Shown here piece after piece: positions 26,023 through 32,814 of a stretch of 32,814 bases of DNA. Within the stretch, counting starts at the first letter, position 1, and the number at the start of each line of letters is the position of its first letter. The stretch is from Roseobacter sp. GTDB taxonomy: Bacteria; Pseudomonadota; Alphaproteobacteria; Rhodobacterales; Rhodobacteraceae. The notes under the pieces are model-generated. The model made no database searches. It was not told the DNA's origin and saw only the letters and a list, made by a program, of their open reading frames with translations. Position numbers and translations under genes: made by a program. The DNA lies in the NCBI GenBank assembly GCA_011050655.1, contig DRFG01000012.1, positions 1 to 32,814 on the forward strand. Direction: 5' to 3'.

Positions 26023-27621
26023 ATGGTTACAACAAACGTAAATGCCGCGCCGAGAGGCGACACGGGGAGTTTGCATCGAACGATCGGCTGGAAAGATGCC
26101 TTTTGGATGGCCTCGGGCGTGCCTGCTCTGGTGCTGTTTTCCATCGGTGGCATCGCCGCGACCGTCGGCAATCCATCTTGGATAATCTGGATGCTTTCGG
26201 TTTCCTTCGGTTTCCTGCAAGCTTTCGTTTACGCTGAAATCGCGGGCCTTTTCCCCAGCAAATCGGGCGGGGCATCGGTCTATGGTGCCGCTGCTTGGGT
26301 GCGCTACTCCAAGGTAATCGCGCCCCTTTCGGTCTGGTGTAATTGGCTGGCATGGACGCCGGTTCTGGCCATTGGTGGCGGGCTTGCGGCGGGGTATGTT
26401 CTGACATCCCTTATGGGTGCCGATGCCGCCATTAATACATGGCAGATCACCCTCCTTAATCTTGATTTCCTAAACGCAGGTCTAACGCTACGAATAAACG
26501 CGACTTCGATCGTCGGGACGGTGATTCTGCTTTTGGTCTTTGTCGCGCAGCATCACGGAATTTCGCGCGCGGCCAAAATTCAGACGATCATGGGCATCGC
26601 CGTGATGATCCCTCTATTGATTGTCGGAATTGTGCCAATTCTTTCCGGTGACGTCGTCACAGCGAACCTGTTTCCAGTCGTTCCCAGCACCGGATCGTGG
26701 GACATCGAAGGCACGACCTTGTTTCTCGGCGGTCTCTTCATCGCTGCTTGGTCTGCCTATGCGTTTGAAACCGCGATCTGCTACACCAGTGAATTCCGCG
26801 ACCCGCAACGCGACACCGTGCGTGCGATCATCGCCGCTGGTGTGGTCTGTATCGTGATTTACACGCTGGTGCCTCTGAGCTTTCAGGGCGTTCTGGGTGT
26901 CGAAGGCATGCTGGAACCGGGCATTGTCGATGGCTCTGCCGTCGCTGGTGCCATGGCGGGAATGGTCGGCGGTGGCTCTATTGTCGCCAAGATCATGGTC
27001 GTAATGCTGTTTCTCGCATTGGTTCTGGCGATCATGACCTCGATGGCAGGGTCTTCCCGGACGCTCTATCAAGGGTCCGTCGATGGATGGTTGCCAAAAT
27101 ATCTGTCCCGCACCAACGAACATGGCGCGCCGGTCAACGGGATGTGGACAGATCTGGGGTTCAACCTGATCTTGTTGATGATGTCCGACTATTTGTTTGT
27201 TCTTGCTGTTTCAAACTGCTGCTATCTGGTATTTAACTTCCTGAACCTCCACTCTGGCTGGCTCCACCGCATTGATAACGCCAATGCGAAAAGACCTTGG
27301 AAAGCGCCGACCTTTCTGCTGTGGATCGGGGGCGGACTTGCTTTCGTGAACGCAGTCCTACTGGGGGCCGGTGCCAACGTTTGGGGCGAAGGCACGCTGC
27401 GTTCCGCGATTATCGCGATTGCTGTCATCCTACCGGTATTTGCCTATCGTCATTACGTTACTGACAAAGGCCAGTTCCCCACCAACATGCTTGAAGATCT
27501 TGCAGTAGGCGGCAATCCCGACATCACCGTTCGCAAAGCCGGAATGAAACCGTACATCACGCTTGCGGCCGGTCTGGCCGTGGTTGTCATCTCAAACCAG
27601 ATTTTCCAGCTGGGGGGTTAG
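26023..27621 (+). CDS. APC-family permease, divergent from the dmm operon
   Basis: 532 aa, many hydrophobic helices: VPALVLFSIGGIAATVGNPSWIIWMLSVSFGFLQAFVYAEIAGLFPSKSGGASVYGAAAW. Amine substrate inferred from context only. Confidence 0.82.
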   Translation: MVTTNVNAAPRGDTGSLHRTIGWKDAFWMASGVPALVLFSIGGIAATVGNPSWIIWMLSVSFGFLQAFVYAEIAGLFPSKSGGASVYGAAAWVRYSKVIAPLSVWCNWLAWTPVLAIGGGLAAGYVLTSLMGADAAINTWQITLLNLDFLNAGLTLRINATSIVGTVILLLVFVAQHHGISRAAKIQTIMGIAVMIPLLIVGIVPILSGDVVTANLFPVVPSTGSWDIEGTTLFLGGLFIAAWSAYAFETAICYTSEFRDPQRDTVRAIIAAGVVCIVIYTLVPLSFQGVLGVEGMLEPGIVDGSAVAGAMAGMVGGGSIVAKIMVVMLFLALVLAIMTSMAGSSRTLYQGSVDGWLPKYLSRTNEHGAPVNGMWTDLGFNLILLMMSDYLFVLAVSNCCYLVFNFLNLHSGWLHRIDNANAKRPWKAPTFLLWIGGGLAFVNAVLLGAGANVWGEGTLRSAIIAIAVILPVFAYRHYVTDKGQFPTNMLEDLAVGGNPDITVRKAGMKPYITLAAGLAVVVISNQIFQLGG

Positions 27622-27759
27622 ACGTAAAATATGGGGAACGGCGTGCGCATTTCCACATTCGCGCGCCGCTCCTATCGTGAAAATAATATTCTTGGTAGTT
27701 GAATTTGTTTTTCCCAACTGCTAGGTTCCAGATTAGAACTCTTAAAAAGGAATAAGGCG

Positions 27760-28689
27760 ATGTGTGGGATCGTAGGGCTCTTTCTGAAAGATAAATCTCT
27801 TGAACCGCAGTTGGGCAAAATGCTGACTGACATGCTGATCACGATGACGGACCGGGGACCCGACAGTGCGGGTATCGCGATCTATGGCAACGAGTCCGGC
27901 GGCATGGCCAAGCTCACCGTGCAATCCGACAATGCAGACGTAGATTTTGCCACAATCGGCGATGATCTGGGTAAATTGATCAACGCCAGTGTCTCGTCAC
28001 TCCGCAAAGACACCCACGCGGTATTGTTGCTGCCCAACGATAAGTTAGCCCACGCCCGCGAGGCGCTGCGCGACATTCGGCCCGATGTGCGGATCATGAG
28101 TTCGGGCGAATCGCTTGAGATCTACAAAGAAGTTGGCTTGCCTCGGGATGTGGCGCGCCGCTTTGAGGTCGAGAAGATGACAGGTACCCATGGCATCGGC
28201 CATACACGGATGGCCACCGAGTCGGCGGTGACCACCATGGGTGCGCATCCATTCAACACCGGCCCGGATCAGTGCTTGGTGCATAACGGGTCGCTGTCGA
28301 ACCACAATTCCCTGCGTCGCAAACTCCGCCGCAACGGGATCCATATCGAAACCGAGAATGACACCGAAGTCGGCGCGGCCTATCTGACATGGAAAATGCA
28401 GAATGGCGCGACTTTGGGCGAGGCGCTCAAGTCTTCGCTGGAGGATCTGGACGGGTTTTTTACATTCGTCGTAGGTACCAAGGACGGTTTTGGCGTCGTG
28501 CGTGACCCGATTGCCTGCAAACCGGCTGTGATGGCCGAAACTGATCAGTATGTGGCTTTTGGCAGCGAATATCGCGCGTTGGTCAACCTGCCCGGCATCG
28601 AAACCGCCCGCGTCTGGGAACCTGAGCCCGCCACCGTCTATTTTTGGTCGCATAATGATGGCCCAACCAAACTTGAGGAAGCCGCCTGA
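27760..28689 (+). CDS. mgsA: N-methylglutamate synthase subunit A (class II glutamine amidotransferase-like)
   Basis: MCGIVGLFLKDKS...TDRGPDSAGIAIYG with N-terminal Cys; GIGHTRMATESAVT; next to GXGXG and FMN glutamate-synthase-like genes. Confidence 0.87.
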   Translation: MCGIVGLFLKDKSLEPQLGKMLTDMLITMTDRGPDSAGIAIYGNESGGMAKLTVQSDNADVDFATIGDDLGKLINASVSSLRKDTHAVLLLPNDKLAHAREALRDIRPDVRIMSSGESLEIYKEVGLPRDVARRFEVEKMTGTHGIGHTRMATESAVTTMGAHPFNTGPDQCLVHNGSLSNHNSLRRKLRRNGIHIETENDTEVGAAYLTWKMQNGATLGEALKSSLEDLDGFFTFVVGTKDGFGVVRDPIACKPAVMAETDQYVAFGSEYRALVNLPGIETARVWEPEPATVYFWSHNDGPTKLEEAA

Positions 28690-28690
28690 A

Positions 28691-29374
28691 ATGCAAGTAT
28701 TTGACCTTGAGGCAGAGGGGCTACGCGCCCTCAATGAAACCTTACACGCCCAGAACGCCCAGACCAATCAGACGTCATGGGAGATCGTGAACGCAAAGGG
28801 CAGTCACGCCATTGCTGTCGGTCTAGACGCGCCCATCGAAGTAACGGTCAAGGGTTCAACCGGCTACTACTGCGGTGGCATGAACAAGCAGGCCACGATC
28901 AACGTGCATGGCTCTGCTGGCCCCGGCGTAGGCGAAAACATGATGTCCGGCACGATCATCATTGAGGGCGATGCCAGCCAATATGCTGGTGCCACCGGCC
29001 ACGGCGGATTGCTTGTCATCAAAGGCAATGCCTCCTCGCGTTGCGGCATTTCGATGAAGGGCATCGACATTGTCGTTCACGGCAACATCGGCCACATGTC
29101 TGCCTTCATGGCGCAATCAGGCAATCTCGTGGTGCTGGGTGATGCAGGCGATGCTCTTGGCGACAGCTGTTACGAAGCGCGGCTGTTCGTTCGCGGTACG
29201 GTCAAGAGCCTCGGGGCAGATTGCGAGAAAAAGGAAATGCGCCCCGAACACATCGAAATCCTGAAGGATTTGCTGGAACGTGCGGGTGCCGACGCCAAAC
29301 CTGAAGAATTCTCCCGCTATGGCTCGGCCCGCAATCTATATAATTTTGACGTCGATAACGCGTCGGCCTACTAA
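28691..29374 (+). CDS. mgsB: N-methylglutamate synthase subunit B (GXGXG domain, GltB C-terminal-like)
   Basis: GGMNKQATINVHGSAGPGVGENMMSGTIIIEGDASQYAGATGHGGLLVIKGNASSRCG beta-helix repeats; ATG at 28691. Confidence 0.87.
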   Translation: MQVFDLEAEGLRALNETLHAQNAQTNQTSWEIVNAKGSHAIAVGLDAPIEVTVKGSTGYYCGGMNKQATINVHGSAGPGVGENMMSGTIIIEGDASQYAGATGHGGLLVIKGNASSRCGISMKGIDIVVHGNIGHMSAFMAQSGNLVVLGDAGDALGDSCYEARLFVRGTVKSLGADCEKKEMRPEHIEILKDLLERAGADAKPEEFSRYGSARNLYNFDVDNASAY

Positions 29375-29379
29375 GGAAT

Positions 29380-30726
29380 ATGTCCATGAACGATCAGGAT
29401 CACAAAGGTATCCCACGGACCACGCCGCGCCAATCCGCAACATTCAGCCAGGACGTTAATAGTGACATCCGCCGCGCTGCGGCGACAGGCATCTACGACA
29501 TCCGCGGCGGCGGTGCGAAACGTCGCGTGCCAAACTTCGACGACCTACTCTTTATGGGCGCGTCTATTTCACGCTATCCCCTCGAGGGCTACCGCGAAAA
29601 ATGTGACACTAAAGTTACCCTTGGTACGCGCTTTGCCAAGAACCCCATCGAACTTGATATCCCGATCACCATCGCCGGAATGAGTTTTGGCGCGTTGTCC
29701 GGCCCTGCCAAGGAAGCACTGGGGCGCGGTGCCAGTGCGGCTGGGACATCAACGACCACAGGCGACGGTGGCATGACCCCCGAAGAACGCGGGCATTCCA
29801 CCAAGCTGGTCTATCAGTACCTGCCGTCACGCTATGGTATGAACCCTGATGATCTACGCAAAGCCGACGCAATTGAGATTGTAGTGGGTCAGGGTGCAAA
29901 ACCGGGCGGCGGCGGCATGTTGTTGGGTCAGAAGATTTCTGACCGTGTGGCCGAGATGCGCAATCTCCCCAAGGGCATCGACCAACGCTCCGCCTGTCGC
30001 CACCCCGATTGGACCGGACCTGACGATTTGGAAATCAAAATACTGGAATTGCGTGAAATCACCGGCTGGCGCGTGCCGATCTATGTAAAAATCGCAGGTG
30101 CGCGGCCCTATTTCGACACCACCCTGGCGGTAAAGGCTGGTGCGGACGTTGTGGTTCTGGATGGGATGCAGGGCGGCACCGCTGCGACGCAAGATGTGTT
30201 CATCGAACACGTCGGACAGCCCACTTTGGCCTGCATCCGCCCTGCCGTTCAGGCATTGCAGGACCTGGGAATGCACCGTGAAGTACAGCTCGTCATCTCT
30301 GGAGGTATCAGGTCGGGGGCAGATGTGGCGAAGGCATTGGCACTGGGTGCAGACGCCGTCGCCATCGGCACGGCCGCCCTGATCGCGTTGGGCGACAACG
30401 ACCCTAAATGGGAAGAAGAATACAACAAGCTGGGTACAACCGCCGGAGCCTATGACGACTGGCACGAAGGCCGCGACCCCGCTGGCATCACCACGCAGGA
30501 CCCAGAGCTCATGAAACGCTTTAATCCTATCGAGGGGGGGCGGCGTCTCAAGAATTACCTCAAGGTAATGACGCTGGAGGCACAAACCATCGCACGGGCC
30601 TGCGGCAAGAACCATATGCACAATCTGGAACCGGAAGATCTGGTTGCATTAACAATGGAAGCGGCGGCGATGGCGCAAGTGCCGTTGGCCGGGACCAATT
30701 GGTACCCAGGAAAGGGAAACTTCTGA
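29380..30726 (+). CDS. mgsC: N-methylglutamate synthase subunit C (FMN-binding glutamate synthase domain)
   Basis: PITIAGMSFGALSGPAKEALGRGASAAGTSTTTGDGGM..., VVLDGMQGGTAATQDVFIEHVG, ISGGIRSGADVAKALALGADAVAIGTAAL. Confidence 0.9.
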   Translation: MSMNDQDHKGIPRTTPRQSATFSQDVNSDIRRAAATGIYDIRGGGAKRRVPNFDDLLFMGASISRYPLEGYREKCDTKVTLGTRFAKNPIELDIPITIAGMSFGALSGPAKEALGRGASAAGTSTTTGDGGMTPEERGHSTKLVYQYLPSRYGMNPDDLRKADAIEIVVGQGAKPGGGGMLLGQKISDRVAEMRNLPKGIDQRSACRHPDWTGPDDLEIKILELREITGWRVPIYVKIAGARPYFDTTLAVKAGADVVVLDGMQGGTAATQDVFIEHVGQPTLACIRPAVQALQDLGMHREVQLVISGGIRSGADVAKALALGADAVAIGTAALIALGDNDPKWEEEYNKLGTTAGAYDDWHEGRDPAGITTQDPELMKRFNPIEGGRRLKNYLKVMTLEAQTIARACGKNHMHNLEPEDLVALTMEAAAMAQVPLAGTNWYPGKGNF

Positions 30727-30736
30727 GGACTGTGAT

Positions 30737-30766
30737 AAACGGCGCACCTGTCTGGGTGCGCCGTTT
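30737..30766. other. Strong stem-loop between mgsC and gmaS
   Basis: AAACGGCGCACC-tgtctg-GGTGCGCCGTTT, perfect 12-bp stem; no clear extended T-tract. Confidence 0.7.
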
Positions 30767-30832
30767 GGCATTTCCACGATATATGACGGTTAAAAAAACG
30801 ATAGTAACAAAACAGGGATAGGATTTCAGGTA

Positions 30833-32176
30833 ATGCCAATGGATCAAAATGTCTGCTTGGCAGACTACGCCGCAGAACGTGGCGTCAAATACTTTATGAT
30901 CTCGTTTACCGATCTTTTGGGATCGCAGAGAGCCAAGCTTGTACCGACGCGTGCCATTGCAGATATGCAAAACAACGGCGCAGGGTTTGCAGGGTTTGCC
31001 ACGTATCTAGACCTGACGCCGGCCCACCCCGATATGCTGGCTGTGCCCGACGCAAGCGCAGTGATTCAGCTTCCCTGGAAGCCCGAAATCGCCTGGGTAC
31101 CCGGAAACTGCATCATGGATGGTCAGGATTTGGCGCAAGCCCCCCGCAACGTCCTAAGGCGGCTGATCCGCGAAGCGGCTGATGAGGGTATGCATGTCAA
31201 AACGGGCATTGAAGCCGAATTCTTTCTGCTGACCCCGGAAGGCACTGCGCTTTCAGACACATTGGATACTGCAGCTAAGCCCTGTTACGATCAGCAGGCT
31301 ATGATGCGCAGCTACGAAGTGATCCGCGAGATTAGCGATTATATGCTCGAAATGGGCTGGGGGGCCTACCAGAGCGACCACGAAGATGCCAACGGCCAGT
31401 GGGAAATGAACTGGGATTTTGACGATGCGTTGACCATCGCGGATCAACACAGTTTTTTCAAGTTCATGACCAAAACCGTCGCCGAAAAGCACGGCTTACG
31501 CGCCACGTTCATGCCCAAACCCGTCCAAGGGCTGACCGGAAACGGATGCCACGCGCATATTTCGGTCTGGGATGCGCCGGGTGAGCAGGCGAAAACCAAT
31601 GTGTTCGCCGGCGAAGTCGGCGAAAGCGAAACTGCGCAGCTCGGTTTGTCAGAGAAAGGCTCGCACTTTCTTGGTGGCATCATGAAACACGCAAGCGCTC
31701 TTGCCGCAATTACCAATCCGACAGTGAACAGCTTCAAGCGCATCAATGCGCCGCGCACCTCTTCGGGTGCGACGTGGGCCCCCAACAGCGTGACATGGAC
31801 TGGCAACAACCGGACCCATATGGTTCGGGTGCCCGGTCCTGGACGGTTCGAACTGCGCCTGCCCGATGGCGCTGTGAACCCTTATCTTTTGCAGGCTGTC
31901 ATCATCGCCGCCGGTCTCGATGGCGTGCGCACCAAGGCCCACCCCGGAAAGCGGCATGATATCGACATGTATGCTGAAGGGCATACCATCACCGATGCGC
32001 CCAAGCTACCGCTGAACATGCTCGACGCGTTGCGCGAGTATGACAAGGACAGTGGCTTGAAAGAAGCGATGGGGACAGAGTTTTCAGCGGCCTATCTCAA
32101 GCTGAAACACAAAGAGTGGAACGATTTCGCAAGTCATTTCACAGAGTGGGAAAGACAACACACGCTGGATATCTGA
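30833..32176 (+). CDS. gmaS: Gamma-glutamylmethylamide synthetase (glutamine synthetase family)
   Basis: 447 aa GS fold: EAEFFLLTPEG, NGCHAHISVWD, NSFKRINAPRTSSGATWAPNSVTWTGNNRTHMVRVPGPGRFELRLPDGAVNPYL. Directly downstream of mgsABC. Confidence 0.87.
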   Translation: MPMDQNVCLADYAAERGVKYFMISFTDLLGSQRAKLVPTRAIADMQNNGAGFAGFATYLDLTPAHPDMLAVPDASAVIQLPWKPEIAWVPGNCIMDGQDLAQAPRNVLRRLIREAADEGMHVKTGIEAEFFLLTPEGTALSDTLDTAAKPCYDQQAMMRSYEVIREISDYMLEMGWGAYQSDHEDANGQWEMNWDFDDALTIADQHSFFKFMTKTVAEKHGLRATFMPKPVQGLTGNGCHAHISVWDAPGEQAKTNVFAGEVGESETAQLGLSEKGSHFLGGIMKHASALAAITNPTVNSFKRINAPRTSSGATWAPNSVTWTGNNRTHMVRVPGPGRFELRLPDGAVNPYLLQAVIIAAGLDGVRTKAHPGKRHDIDMYAEGHTITDAPKLPLNMLDALREYDKDSGLKEAMGTEFSAAYLKLKHKEWNDFASHFTEWERQHTLDI

Positions 32177-32203
32177 GTCAGCTCACTGAGACCAGATAGC
32201 CCT

Positions 32204-32228
32204 ATTGCCTTGGGGCAATGTCATTTTT
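32204..32228 (+). terminator. Putative intrinsic terminator of gmaS
   Basis: ATTGCC-TTGG-GGCAAT followed by gTCATTTTT, 28 nt after the stop. Confidence 0.55.
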
Positions 32229-32237
32229 AGGTGTTAT

Positions 32238-32265
32238 CCGGCGCGCATTGAAATCTGCGCGCCGG
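32238..32265. other. Stem-loop between convergent gmaS and glyA
   Basis: CCGGCGCGCA-ttgaaatc-TGCGCGCCGG, perfect 10-bp stem, 30 nt beyond the glyA stop. Confidence 0.6.
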
Positions 32266-32294
32266 GCGATGGCAAAGCCAATAACGACCATGCA

Positions 32295-32814
32295 CTACAG
32301 GTCTGGATAGATCGGGAAGCGGGCGCAGAGCGTTTCAACTTCGGCTTTAACCTTTGCTTCAATGGCAGCGTTACCTTCTGCGCCATTGGCGGCAAGCCCA
32401 TCGACCACTTCGATGATCCAATCGGCGATCTGACGGAATTCGGCCTCACCAAAGCCGCGTGTGGTGCCAGCAGGCGAGCCGAGGCGGATACCGGAGGTGA
32501 CGGTCGGCTTTTCAGGGTCAAACGGCACGCCGTTTTTGTTGCAGGTGATGTGGGCGCGGCCCAAAGCCTTGTCGACGATATTGCCGGTGACGCCTTTAGG
32601 GCGCAGATCGACCAGCACCACATGGGTGTCGGTGCCATGGGTGACCGTATCAAGCCCGCCTTTAATCAACTGGTCTGAGAGGGCTTGCGCGTTGGCAACG
32701 ACCTGTTTGATGTAGGTCTTGAACTCGGGGCGCAGGGCCTCACCGAAGGCCACGGCCTTGGCGGCAATGACATGCATCAAGGGGCCGCCCTGAATGCCGG
32801 GGAAGATGGCGGAG
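32295..32814 (-). CDS. glyA: Serine hydroxymethyltransferase, C-terminal part (partial at window edge)
   Basis: [49 protein letters not shown]...[16 protein letters not shown]...[32 protein letters not shown]. Confidence 0.96.
   Translation of the reverse strand, partial: SAIFPGIQGGPLMHVIAAKAVAFGEALRPEFKTYIKQVVANAQALSDQLIKGGLDTVTHGTDTHVVLVDLRPKGVTGNIVDKALGRAHITCNKNGVPFDPEKPTVTSGIRLGSPAGTTRGFGEAEFRQIADWIIEVVDGLAANGAEGNAAIEAKVKAEVETLCARFPIYPDL

Noticed and set aside
28045-28767. 240-aa minus-strand ORF
   Set aside because: Antisense to mgsA.
29854-30621. 255-aa minus-strand ORF
   Set aside because: Antisense to the well-supported mgsC.
1-32814. CRISPR arrays, tRNA/rRNA genes, phage modules
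   Set aside because: No regularly spaced repeats, no tRNA- or rRNA-like sequence and no phage structural genes noticed by eye; tRNAscan/Infernal not run.

Overview
This looks like an alphaproteobacterial window, probably Rhodobacteraceae/roseobacter-like; that placement is inferred from gene content only. Its backbone is a near-complete pathway for methylated-amine and TMAO catabolism. The modules are: a Tdm-like TMAO demethylase (DUF1989+GcvT), N-methylglutamate dehydrogenase mgdABCD (SoxB/D/A/G-like), a dmmDABC-type dimethylamine monooxygenase (GcvT-like, zinc-ribbon subunit, Fe-S flavoprotein reductase, DUF3445 heme subunit), N-methylglutamate synthase mgsABC, a GmaS-type glutamine synthetase homologue, and the 3' part of glyA at the right edge. 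Three regulators (LysR, GlxA/AraC, XRE-cupin) and three APC-type permeases are interspersed. The left flank is accessory: an IS3-family end abutting a truncated SRAP gene, a PRC-barrel protein, an orphan substrate-binding protein, and an RsbQ-like hydrolase overlapping a PAS-histidine kinase. A degraded IS6-family transposase remnant lies at about 10.9 kb. The best candidate for something undescribed is a tight minus-strand operon (10547-8254). It encodes three small membrane proteins plus an ethanolamine-permease-like transporter, has its own intrinsic terminator, and sits downstream of a dense cluster of TGTCA/TGACA palindromes. Also notable are an intrinsic terminator inside the dmm operon, an MgdB/SoxD-like subunit without the usual zinc ligands, and an unlisted 54-aa Cys-rich ORF. 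Family assignments are read by eye from the translations; no database search was run.
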